Part shown: in pieces, positions 46,866-55,900 of the stretch
Layout: the number at the start of each line of letters is the position of its first letter
Position numbering within the stretch: the stretch's first letter is position 1
DNA from: Gammaproteobacteria bacterium
Lineage (GTDB): Bacteria > Pseudomonadota > Gammaproteobacteria > Pseudomonadales > Pseudohongiellaceae
Direction: 5' to 3'
DNA length: 59,836 bases
Assembly: GCA_024644515.1 (NCBI GenBank)
Contig: JAHEHN010000015.1
Coordinates: forward strand, 1-59,836
The notes under the pieces: generated by a model
Databases searched by the model: none
What the model saw: the letters and a program-made list of their open reading frames with translations, nothing else
Told to the model about the DNA's origin: nothing
Program-made: the position numbers and the translations under genes

Positions 46866-47280
46866 ACTGAATAGTCTCCGATTAGGTTAACAACGTATGT
46901 TAATAACAATAAACCGTGGATATCTTTTTCAGATAAATGTCAGATAAGAAAATATTGATAGGAAAATCAGTGCGGTATCACCCTCCTCGCTGGCGTGAAA
47001 TGAGCGATATGAGAAAGGGCAATTGAGATAACGGCCTTCTCAAAAAGCGTTTCTCATGAAGCTGCAAAACAACGTTGGCGTTTGTTTGCATCAAGAGATC
47101 ACAGTCTGCCACACCCGCCACAAGCGTGCAATTCCAATAGGGTGTAAATAATGGTTTTGTCTAAAAATTTCAGTGTTATTTAATATTAAAAAAAACTGAC
47201 GTTGAAATGCAGGGTAAACGGGTTCCCCTTTTTGACCATTCTGCTATGCTAATTAGCTGCCTGACAGGAAGGGGAGCATC
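46866..47280. other. Intergenic region between divergent phoH and the second MBL gene
   Basis: This 415-bp stretch is AT-rich near both genes. It contains a palindrome TTTAATATTAAA at 47179-47190, and a strong ribosome-binding site (GGAAGGGGAG) just before the MBL ATG. I see no gene, RNA or terminator in it. Confidence 0.5.
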
Positions 47281-48285
47281 ATGAAAAAATTAACGAATAT
47301 AATGAAAGCAAAAGCCAGTATGACCACTGGGTTTGATAAGGTGATGCAATTGAAAAGTAAGGCCATGCAATTTATAAAGCGTAAAAATATATTTAACGTT
47401 TTTTTTCGAACAATATCTGCAGTAGCTATTATATCCCTGACGATAGAGCCGATACTTGCGCAACAGGATTTTAGTCAGGTTGAGATAATTCCACATCAGC
47501 TGACAGACAATATTTATTATCTGGAAGGTCAGGGCGGCAATATCGGGGTTTCGATTGGTGAAGATGGTGTCTTCATGATTGATGATCAGTTTGCCCCCTT
47601 GTCAGAAAAAATTCTTGATACGCTGGAAGACTTGTCTGGCCAGCCGGTGCGCTTTGTGATCAATACGCATCAGCACCCGGATCATATCGGGGGTAATCAG
47701 AATATGGGCAGGGAAGGGGCAGTTATTGTTGCCCATGAAAATGTTCGCACGGCCCTTGCTGCCGGCTTCACCAATGGTGACCTGGCCCAGGCGTTAACAG
47801 CGGATCAGCGCATTGGTCTGCCCATTGTTACCTTTACTGATTCCGTGGATTTCCATTTAAATGGTGATGATATTCACGTGTTTTATAATGGTTCCGGACA
47901 CACCAATGGCGATTCCTTTGTCTTCTTCAGGCAAAGCAATATTATCCATACCGGCGATGTATTCAGGACCGTTGCCTATCCAAGAGTAGATGTCGGTGCT
48001 GGCGGCACATTTCATGGCATCGTAGCGTCCTATGAAAAATTACTGGAAATATCCGATGCCAATACCCGCTTTCTTCCTGGTCATGGCGTAGTGAGTAAAC
48101 AGGCCGATGTTCTGTCACAGCTGCAGATGTTTAAAACCATCGCCAACCGGGTTCAAAACGCGATTGATGATGGTATGAGTCTGGAGCAGGTACTGGCGGC
48201 AGGCTTAACGGCTGAATATGATGCGCGCTGGGGTGATCCGCAAGGCATGCTGACGGCAGTATTCAATGAACTGATCATCAGGTAG
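47281..48285 (+). CDS. Secreted metallo-beta-lactamase-fold hydrolase, second copy
   Basis: A 334-residue protein related to the one at 14750: shared NIYYLEGQGGNIGVSIGEDG, THQHPDH zinc motif at residues 129-135, SGHTNGDSFVFF, HTGDVFRT, LPGHG and a C-terminal GMSLEQVLAAG. It lacks the Gly/Ser insertion of the other. The N-terminus is unusual: about 40 polar residues precede the hydrophobic signal segment (ISAVAIISLTIEPILAQ). The strong GGAAGGGGAG site fixes the start at 47281, unless an internal ATG at residue 29 is used. The substrate is unknown and no paralogous secreted partner adjoins it. Confidence 0.85.
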   Translation: MKKLTNIMKAKASMTTGFDKVMQLKSKAMQFIKRKNIFNVFFRTISAVAIISLTIEPILAQQDFSQVEIIPHQLTDNIYYLEGQGGNIGVSIGEDGVFMIDDQFAPLSEKILDTLEDLSGQPVRFVINTHQHPDHIGGNQNMGREGAVIVAHENVRTALAAGFTNGDLAQALTADQRIGLPIVTFTDSVDFHLNGDDIHVFYNGSGHTNGDSFVFFRQSNIIHTGDVFRTVAYPRVDVGAGGTFHGIVASYEKLLEISDANTRFLPGHGVVSKQADVLSQLQMFKTIANRVQNAIDDGMSLEQVLAAGLTAEYDARWGDPQGMLTAVFNELIIR

Positions 48286-48358
48286 TCGATGTGTCGGGGA
48301 GTCGCAGAAAAATAAAAGTGTTGGACAGAATGATCGGAATTGAAGGAATAAAAAGTCA

Positions 48359-49123
48359 ATGAAATTCCGACCCTGTATAGATCTGCATCACGGCAAAGTG
48401 GTACAGATCGTTGGGGGCTCCCTGCAAGACGGTCACGATGAGTTGCTGGAAACCAATTTTGTCTCCAGCAAATCTCCCTCGGAGTATGCCGCTCTTTACC
48501 AATCCGATGGTCTTGTCGGAGGTCATGTCATTTCCCTTGGTGGCGGGAATCAAGCCGCTGCACTGGAGGCGCTTTCAGCATTTCCCGGTGGTATGCACTA
48601 TGGCGGCGGCGTCAATCCGGATAATGCCGCTGAATATCTGGATGCCGGAGCCAGCCATGTCATTGTTACCTCCTGGATATTTGAGGAAAACAAACTTTCC
48701 ATTCAAAAACTGGCTGAATTAAGCAAAAAGGTTGGCAGAGAGAGACTTGTGCTTGATCTCAGTTGTCGTAGTCGGGATGGCAGCTTTTATATTGTCACTA
48801 ATCGCTGGCAGACTTTTACCGAAGCAAAGGTTCATGCTGATTTGCTTGAAAGCCTCGCTGAATACTGCAGCGAATATCTGGTTCATGGTGTTGATGTCGA
48901 AGGAAAAAGCCAGGGTATTCAGGAAGAATTAATTGCCATCCTCGGTGAGCACTCACCATTACCGGTTACTTATGCTGGCGGGGTAGCCAGACTTTCAGAC
49001 CTCGACCTGGTAAAGCAGCTGGGACGAGACAGGGTAGACCTCACCATTGGCAGTGCGCTGGATATATTCGGCGGAAACATTCCTTATGAAAGCGTGTTGC
49101 AGTGGACCCGAAACAACGAATAA
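48359..49123 (+). CDS. hisA: Eukaryotic-type phosphoribosylformimino-AICAR ribotide isomerase
   Basis: A 254-residue (beta/alpha)8 isomerase for the fourth step of histidine synthesis. The sequence follows yeast HIS6 rather than bacterial HisA: CIDLHHGKVVQIVGGSLQDG, TNFVSSKSPSEYAALYQSDG, VIVTSWIFEENKLS, LVLDLSCRSRDGSFYIVTNR, HGVDVEGKSQGI and DLTIGSALDIFGGN. Both putative catalytic Asp residues are present (in CIDLHH and HGVDVEGK). It stands alone, not in a his operon. Tandem CAAGT repeats follow its stop. Confidence 0.85.
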   Translation: MKFRPCIDLHHGKVVQIVGGSLQDGHDELLETNFVSSKSPSEYAALYQSDGLVGGHVISLGGGNQAAALEALSAFPGGMHYGGGVNPDNAAEYLDAGASHVIVTSWIFEENKLSIQKLAELSKKVGRERLVLDLSCRSRDGSFYIVTNRWQTFTEAKVHADLLESLAEYCSEYLVHGVDVEGKSQGIQEELIAILGEHSPLPVTYAGGVARLSDLDLVKQLGRDRVDLTIGSALDIFGGNIPYESVLQWTRNNE

Positions 49124-49125
49124 AA

Positions 49126-49142
49126 AAGTCGCAAGTTACAAG
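49126..49142 (+). repeat. CAAGT-type repeat abutting the hisA stop
   Basis: AAGTCGCAAGTTACAAG follows the hisA stop by a few bases, in the same orientation as the repeats after nadE and the omega-amidase gene. Confidence 0.45.
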
Positions 49143-49182
49143 AAAGGTCTTGTCGAACATTCAGGTTTTGATCTGCATGCGG

Positions 49183-49210
49183 GATAAAAGATAAAAGATA
49201 AAAGATAAAA
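49183..49210 (+). repeat. Four tandem GATAAAA units
   Basis: Four perfect head-to-tail copies of a 7-bp unit between the hisA and reductase genes. Slippage can change copy number. Confidence 0.75.
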
Positions 49211-49252
49211 AGTGACCGGTTAAATCCCGACTGCTGCTTAGGTGAAAAACCC

Positions 49253-49307
49253 GTAGTTCGTGTAAGGCCTGCAGGGCCGCATCCGACATTGGCGACCAAA
49301 GGTCGCC
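49253..49307 (-). repeat. REP-like palindrome plus linked hairpin, copy 2
   Basis: On the minus strand, GGCGACC-TTT-GGTCGCC (49291-49307) precedes a REP-like unit that opens GTCGGATGCGG and ends CCTTACACGAACTAC, a decayed form of CCTTATCCGACCTAC. The hairpin and the first half match copy 1 nearly base for base. It lies 3' of the reductase gene. Confidence 0.68.
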
Positions 49308-49309
49308 TT

Positions 49310-49342
49310 CTTGCGACTTGCGACCTGTAACTTGAGACTTGG
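49310..49342 (-). repeat. Tandem CAAGTC-type repeat abutting the reductase stop
   Basis: On the minus strand, directly after the stop, copies of CAAGTCTCAAGT and CAAGTCGCAAG run to the linked hairpin of REP-like copy 2, the same order as after the omega-amidase gene. Confidence 0.6.
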
Positions 49343-50371
49343 TTAATTCGTTCCGCCTGTAGCGGCGACGCTGTGTTCCAGGAAAGGGTCGCAATAGATA
49401 TTGCCGGATTTGGCGCCCTTCAGAAAAAACTGCTTACGCATGTTATAGACAAAATCCGGAGCACCACATAAAAACACCCGCGTTGTGGCAAGCGTTCCGG
49501 TATCCATCTTTTTATTAATAACCTCTTCTATGCTGCCTGCATTTACATTTTTTGTATCCTTGCCCGAGGTCTTGCTGCCTGGTTCCTTTACGCAGGGATA
49601 ATAATGCAGGTTGGGGTGATTTTGAGAGAGCTTCTCCAGTTCCTCGACATAGTAAAGCTGATCAGAGGTTCTGCCGCCATGGTAAAGGCTGATTTCTCCC
49701 AGGTGATTATTATCCAGGGCGTTGTTAAGGATTGCATACAAAGGCGCAAGACCGGTACCGGTGGCAGCCAGGATGACAGGAAACTCTTCAGTACTGGCAT
49801 TGCGATAGTAGCAGTCGCCGGCGGGACCGCGCATATGGAGCACGTCACCACACGCAGCTTCATTAAATAACCAGCCACTAAAAGCACCTTGATCTGTCTG
49901 GCTGATATGAAATTCCAGCGTCTGGTCTTCTTCGTAATTATTGGCTACTGAATAACTGCGGGCAATGCCACGGGGGTTGATTAGGGTGACATACTGGCCC
50001 GGGTAGTAATGAAACATTCTATCCTTGTCCTCGACGTCGAGGATGAAGCGAATGACGCCAGGATTAAGATAATCGAGACTTTTAATTGTGGTGCGAACTG
50101 AAAACTCTTCCACTGTTGGCAGTGCAGCTTCAACATCGGAATCAGGCACCCACTGACAGGCGAGGGTATAGCCTTTGTCTTGCAGAGATTGCTTGATCCA
50201 TTTTTTGGATTCGTCTGTTGCGTCGCAATTCACTGCACGCACAAGGCATGCCTGGCACATACCAGCGCGGCAGGCATAAGGAATGTATTGCTTGTTACGT
50301 AAAAGGCAGTCGAGGACTGTTTCGTACTGGTTCAGACTGAACTGGGATGATTTGAATTTTAGTTTAGGCAT
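49343..50371 (-). CDS. 2Fe-2S flavoprotein oxidoreductase (ferredoxin-NAD(P)H reductase fusion)
   Basis: A 342-residue class IB reductase. The N-terminal plant-type ferredoxin domain has CRAGMCQACLVRA and a distal Cys in LACQW; the FAD domain has ARSYSVANNYE; the NAD domain has VILAATGTGLAPLYAIL, YHGGRTSDQLYYVEEL and VFLCGAPDFVYNMRKQFF. This fold feeds electrons from NAD(P)H to oxygenases (phenol hydroxylase, toluene or CDP-sugar reductase types). No oxygenase lies nearby. It is isolated and its 3' end abuts repeats. Confidence 0.88.
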   Translation of the reverse strand: MPKLKFKSSQFSLNQYETVLDCLLRNKQYIPYACRAGMCQACLVRAVNCDATDESKKWIKQSLQDKGYTLACQWVPDSDVEAALPTVEEFSVRTTIKSLDYLNPGVIRFILDVEDKDRMFHYYPGQYVTLINPRGIARSYSVANNYEEDQTLEFHISQTDQGAFSGWLFNEAACGDVLHMRGPAGDCYYRNASTEEFPVILAATGTGLAPLYAILNNALDNNHLGEISLYHGGRTSDQLYYVEELEKLSQNHPNLHYYPCVKEPGSKTSGKDTKNVNAGSIEEVINKKMDTGTLATTRVFLCGAPDFVYNMRKQFFLKGAKSGNIYCDPFLEHSVAATGGTN

Positions 50372-50757
50372 GTGACGAATGGAATTTGCAGTAAATGATT
50401 GGGTTATACGACAGAGTTGAATGGGCCGTTATGGTAATTCGGGGTTTTTCCTGCGACTAACCACAACCAGTGAGTATAGAGAGCATCGAGAGCATCGAGA
50501 GTATTAGCAATGTTAGGAGTATAAAGAGTAGATTGGAGGATTGCCATGACCAGGCTTCTTGCAGATCGCTATTAAGGTTCAGTGTAGATTCATGACCTGA
50601 CGGCTATAAAAGCAGCAACAGGCTCAACGCTACCGTGCAGACTTAAGCATAAATTGAAGGCACAGGCAGATTTTTCCTCAACTATATTAGCGCTGGCTTA
50701 TGAGGGATAATGTATGTTTTGGCATCCATTTCATTTTTTTTCACAGGCAACAGGTTA
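50372..50757. other. Intergenic region upstream of maf
   Basis: 386 bp between divergent genes. It contains three 9-bp tandem repeats at 50479-50505 and a possible 9-codon frame (50546-50575: ATG...TAA) with a perfect GGAGGA site. In many gammaproteobacteria mreBCD precedes maf; it is absent here. Confidence 0.5.
50479..50505 (+). repeat. Three tandem 9-bp repeats
   Basis: GAGAGCATC twice exactly, then GAGAGTATT with two changes. It lies in the upstream region of maf; purpose unknown. Confidence 0.7.
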
Positions 50758-51378
50758 ATGACCGCAGTAACGCTCTATCTTGCTTCAGCTTCGCCGAGAC
50801 GTCGGGAAATACTTGATCAGTTGGGACTTGCTTACCAGTTGTTACCCCAGGATATCGATGAATCACGCCTGTCTGGCGAGTCGCCTGAGGATTATGTCTG
50901 CAGATTGGCACAAGCCAAGGCACAAGCGGCATTGAGTAGTCTTCCGCAAGCAGTGCAATGCGCCTGTCTGGGGTCTGATACGACAGTAGTCCTTGAAGAT
51001 GAAATATTTGAAAAGCCGCGGGATGAAGCTGATGCCCGGCGCATTCTGCAATGCCTGTCCGGTCGCACACATGAAGTGTTGACGGCTGTTGCTCTGGTTA
51101 CGGCGCAGAATTCACAGGTGCGACTGTCCAGGTCACAGGTAAGCTTCAGGCCATTGCTGGACGCTGAAATTACCCAATACTGGCTCACCGGAGAGCCTGC
51201 AGACAAGGCAGGAGCGTATGGTATTCAGGGACTTGGTGCGATGTTTATCAGGGAAATTAAAGGCAGTTACAGCAGTATTATGGGACTTCCGGTTCAGGAA
51301 ACTGTTGAGCTGTTATCGCTAGTGGGTATAACTGCGCAAGTGATTCTGCAAGCCTCGGTATCAGGACAAAAACCATGA
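50758..51378 (+). CDS. maf: Maf-like nucleotide pyrophosphatase
   Basis: A 206-residue Maf/YhdE protein that hydrolyses non-canonical nucleoside triphosphates: LYLASASPRRREILDQLGL, CLGSDTTVVLEDEIFEKPRD, then DKAGAYGIQGLGAMFI. ATG 50758 matches the family start; an upstream in-frame ATG at 50710 would add 16 unconserved residues. Its stop overlaps the rng start (ATGA), as in the conserved maf-rng-yhdP cluster. Confidence 0.93.
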   Translation: MTAVTLYLASASPRRREILDQLGLAYQLLPQDIDESRLSGESPEDYVCRLAQAKAQAALSSLPQAVQCACLGSDTTVVLEDEIFEKPRDEADARRILQCLSGRTHEVLTAVALVTAQNSQVRLSRSQVSFRPLLDAEITQYWLTGEPADKAGAYGIQGLGAMFIREIKGSYSSIMGLPVQETVELLSLVGITAQVILQASVSGQKP

Positions 51379-52853
51379 CAGCAGAAATTCTTATCAACTC
51401 AACTCCGATGGAAACCCGCGTTGCCTTGCTGGAACAGGGCTTGCTTCAGGAGATCTATATAGAGCGTAATAATCACAAGGGTCCGGTTGGCAATATTTAC
51501 ATGGGTAAAGTGGTAAGGGTGATGCCGGGTATGCAGGCTGCCTTTGTCGAAATTGGACTGGAACGGGCAGGCTTTATTCATGCGCAGGATATAGCGCGCC
51601 TGGATCAAGACGGTTTTGAAAGCCTTGATAACCAGGAAGTTCATATCGCACAGTTATTGCGTGAAGGACAAATGCTGGTGGTTCAGGTGGTCAAGGAACC
51701 GATTTCAAGTAAGGGGGCGCGTTTGACTACCCACTTATCAATTGCTTCACGCTACCTTGTTTACATGCCCAGAAATAAACATCTGGGGATTTCCCAGCGT
51801 ATAGAAAATGAAGAAGAGCGTGATCGGCTGCTAACGCTTTTGGATCAGTGTGTGGAAAAAACCGGGTTAAGCGAACAATGTGGTTTTATTCTGCGGACCG
51901 CCGCTGAAGGAGTCAGTGAGGCTGAGCTGTTATCTGATATCCATTTTCTGCAGAAGCTATGGAAAACTGTGGCGCAGGGGATGACCGGATGTCGAAAGAT
52001 CACCCCGCTTTACCAGGATCTGGTGCTTTACATGCGGGCAATGCGTGACCTTTTTCATAACGATGTTCAGCGAGTACGAATTGACGACATGAAGACTTTT
52101 GAAAAGGTCGCCGAGTTTTGTAGTGATTTCATGCCGGAAGTCGAAAGCCGTATTGAATTCTATAAGGATGAACGCCCGCTGTTTGATCTATGCAGTGTAG
52201 ACGATGAAATTCAGAAAGCTCTGGGACGTTCGGTAAGGCTGAAATCAGGGGGCAATCTGGTTATTGATCAGAACGAAGCCATGACCACAATTGATGTAAA
52301 TACAGGGGCTTATCTTGGGGCCAGAAACCTGGAAGAAACCATTTTCAAAACCAACCTTGAAGCTGCCAAGGCCAGTGCGCGGCAGATAAAAGTCAGAAAT
52401 CTTGGTGGCATTATTATCCTTGATTTTATCGACATGGTGAATGAAGAGCACCGACGTCAGGTATTGCGTACCTTGCAAAAAGCGCTGGAGAAAGACCCGG
52501 TAAAAACCATGATCACCGAGCTTTCAGAACTGGGTCTGGTTGAAATGACCCGCAAGCGCAATCGGGAAAGTCTGGAACAGATGCTGTGTCATGAGTGTCC
52601 AACATGTAATGGGCGAGGAACCATCAAGACTCCGGAAACTGTTTGTTATGAAGTCTTTCGGGAAATTCTCCGGGTCGCCAGGGCTTTCGATAATGATTCC
52701 ATTCTGGTGATGGCCTCACAGGAAGTAGTAGACAGGCTGCTGGATGAAGATGCCGCGATGGTTGCTGATATGGAAGGTCTGGTGGGAAAAAATATCCGCT
52801 TTCAGGTTGAGTTGATGTATCACAATGAACAGTTTGATGTGGTGCTTTATTAA
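51375..52853 (+). CDS. rng: Ribonuclease G
   Basis: A 492-residue endoribonuclease of the RNase E/G family: the N-terminal S1 region (GNIYMGKVVRVMPGMQAAFVEIG), then catalytic Asp residues in TTIDVNTGAYLGARNLEET and IIILDFIDMVNEEHRRQVL, and the zinc-link CPTCNGRGT. It matures 16S rRNA 5' ends and some mRNAs. Its start overlaps maf, and it is followed by the yhdP gene after a REP-like unit. Confidence 0.95.
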   Translation: MTAEILINSTPMETRVALLEQGLLQEIYIERNNHKGPVGNIYMGKVVRVMPGMQAAFVEIGLERAGFIHAQDIARLDQDGFESLDNQEVHIAQLLREGQMLVVQVVKEPISSKGARLTTHLSIASRYLVYMPRNKHLGISQRIENEEERDRLLTLLDQCVEKTGLSEQCGFILRTAAEGVSEAELLSDIHFLQKLWKTVAQGMTGCRKITPLYQDLVLYMRAMRDLFHNDVQRVRIDDMKTFEKVAEFCSDFMPEVESRIEFYKDERPLFDLCSVDDEIQKALGRSVRLKSGGNLVIDQNEAMTTIDVNTGAYLGARNLEETIFKTNLEAAKASARQIKVRNLGGIIILDFIDMVNEEHRRQVLRTLQKALEKDPVKTMITELSELGLVEMTRKRNRESLEQMLCHECPTCNGRGTIKTPETVCYEVFREILRVARAFDNDSILVMASQEVVDRLLDEDAAMVADMEGLVGKNIRFQVELMYHNEQFDVVLY

Positions 52854-52885
52854 CATAAAAGAGGCAGGAGGCAGGAGAAAGTAGG

Positions 52886-52921
52886 GTAGGTCGGAAAAGG
52901 CCTGCAAGGCCGTCTGCCGAC
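52886..52921 (-). repeat. REP-like palindrome, copy 3
   Basis: On the minus strand GTCGG (52917-52921) opens and CCGAC (52890-52894) closes a hairpin, with GGCCTTGCAGGCC inside and the tail CTTTTCCGACCTAC, resembling copies 1 and 2. It has no linked GGCGACC hairpin. It lies between rng and yhdP. Confidence 0.6.
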
Positions 52922-52962
52922 ACAACGTAAACAACAAAGGGTACAGCACAAATAACACACCA

Positions 52963-55900
52963 ATGACGGAACAGGAAAACACAGAGGAGCAATTGTTCGG
53001 CGCCAAGCCGGTGGTTGCGCCATGGCGAAAATCCCTGAAATGGCTTTCACGGATTGGGTTCTCGCTGTTGCTGATTTTTACCGTGTTGATGGCTGGCGGG
53101 CGTCTGATGATGCCTCTGGTTTCCTCGCAGAGAGCCCAGCTTGAAGCACAACTGGGGAATCTGCTTGGTACCCGGGTGAGTATTGCGGAACTGGAAGGTG
53201 ACTGGTTTCGTTTTGGGCCGATTCTGGAAGTACGCGACCTGAACATTATCAGTGATTTTGTAACCGCCCCCCATGTGATATCCCGGTTTTCCATCAAGCC
53301 GGCCCTGCTGGACAGTATTCTTGCCCGAAGCCTGGTAATAGATGACATCGTGGTTCATGAACCATCTTTTATTCTTAGAGAAAACCCAAATGGCAGTTGG
53401 TCGCTGGAAGGATTGCAGGCAGGTGATGTAGATTACACCGATGCCATTATTGATTTTCTTCTCACGACCGGACGCATGCAGATTACAGAAGCACATCTGG
53501 TGCTGCACTGGCTTGATGGTCGGGAGCTGACGCTGGACAATGTCTATGTTGATTTGAGTAACAGAGAAAATCGTCACCTTTCACAAATCCAGGCGAGAAT
53601 TGCCGGCCAGCAAAGTCCATTTCAGTTGTTGCTGGAAATTAATGGCGATCCGCGTCAGCGATTTACGGCCTCTGCTTATTTACAGGCCTCTCAACTTGAG
53701 CTTCATGAATATATAGAGCTTCCAGGAATTGCACTGGATTCGGCCCGGCTAAGCGGTGATTTCTGGCTTGGCGTTCAGGAAAATCTGGAGTTCACCCTGC
53801 AATCCAGTCTTGAAAGCGTGAATTTATACGGCAGCGGTACTGCGGACAGTTCAATTAACACGATTGCGCTGGATATATCTGACCTGGAACTGACTCTGGA
53901 TCATGGTAGTGATGAACACTGGCAAGCATGGTTTTCAGAGGCTGAAATAGATTGGCAAAACCGGCCGTGGCATAGCGGTCAACTTTACCTGGATTTCGAA
54001 TCAGCGCTCGATAATAAACCGTTAGCCATAACGGCGAACAGCCTCGATTTGACCATGGTTAATGACATTATTAATGATCTTTTGGTATTGCCCGAGCGAG
54101 CAGCTGGCGCCTTTGCTGATCTGTCTCCGCAGGGAAGTCTGTCTAATATTTCATTCACCACTGAGCTTGGTACAGATAAGGAAGCTGATTTTTTGCTCAC
54201 TGCCAACCTGCAGGATGTAGCTGTAGGTGCCTGGCAGGGGGCACCGGCAGCCAGTGGTGTCTACGGTTATCTGGAAGCAGATAGAAACCGTGGTTTTGTT
54301 GAGCTGGATTCTTCAGCATTTAGTATTCATCTGCCGCGTCTGTTTGTAGACCCCTGGAATTATGATCAAGCCAACAGCAGGGTTCACTGGAGCTTACTCA
54401 ACGACATGATCCGTGTGAACAGCAGTATTATTGATGTGCGCAATGAATCAACTCACGGGCATGTTCAATTTGACCTGTTAAATTACCGCGACGCAGAAGG
54501 AGATCCAACCACTGAATTAACCCTTCTAATAGGTGTGCTGGAAATGGACGCCAGCGAAAAGTCACTGTACTTGCCAACCTTGCCGAATTTAAAAGGCACC
54601 ATGGATTGGCTGGATGATGCGTTACTGGGGGGTGATATAAGAGATAGCGGGTTTGTCTCCAGAACGTTGATCTCGCGTAATCCCGTTATAAATTCAGGCA
54701 CCGTACTTTCGTTCTACCAGATTGATAATGGCGAACTGAAATTTCAGCCGGATTGGCCCAAGCTGACAGATATTAGTGCCTTTGTAACCGTCAATAATAA
54801 TGATGCAGATGTCATGGCGGACAAGGCGATGATCCAGAATATGGAGCTCTTGGAAACGATGGCTCAAGTACGACCGGATCCATCAGGAGGTTCCTGGCTT
54901 AGCCTTAGCAGTGGCAGTACTACCACTACCGACCTTGGTCTGGAGTTTCTTAAAAATACTCCGGTGCGAAACAATATCGGTGCGTTTATTGATGACTGGC
55001 AAGGGCAGGGCAGTCTTCAGGTTGATATTGAACTGGGTATTCCCATCAATAACCCGGGTCGAGAAAATGACGTACTGGTCAATGTCTTAAGTAATCAGAG
55101 CACCCTTTCAATACCAGAATATTCGCTATCAATAGATGAGCTGCGCGGCAGAGTAGTCTATGACAGTGAATCAGGTCTTTCTGCCAATGCCATGAGTGGC
55201 AGGCTGTTTGATTTTCCAATTGCAGCAACCATTGAGTCCATGATGACCACTAACGAGGAAGGTGTTAATGAGTTTGTCGGTACTCGTATTGTAGGCAGTG
55301 GTCGGGCGTCAAAGTCTGCACTGGAGGCATGGCAGGGTCAGCCTGATTTTGTTCAGCATGTACTTGGTTTCGCCGCTGGCGAGATCGATTACCTTGCAGA
55401 AATCACAATTCCCAGTGCCAGCCAGATTAATAATGGCACTGACAGAAACCGGATACGACTTACCTCGGAGTTACTGGGTCTGTCACTTGAATTACCGCAC
55501 CCTTTCACCAAGACAGTAGAAAATATTCGCCCCATGGAGTTGCTGATTGAGTTCACCGATGACAGTGAGTGGGTGTCAGTAAAATTTGATAATAAAGTTG
55601 GCGCAAATATCAGGATTACCGACAATGAATTTACCGGCGGCAAAGTGGTTTTTGGGCCGGCGGCACGGGAAATGACTTTTGGCGGGGTTCCTCTGGTTGA
55701 ATCCGGGTTGGTATTTAGCGGGCTTGTGAATATTTTCAATTATGACGATTGGGAAATTACCGCCGATCGCTTTTCAGAAATGTCGTTTGAGCCTGACGAG
55801 GAGCATGATTCTCTCGATCAATATATCAGTCTGGTAGATGTGCAGGCGGGCAGGTTACTAATCAGTGGGCAGACCCTGGAAAACGTGCACACCAGAGTAA

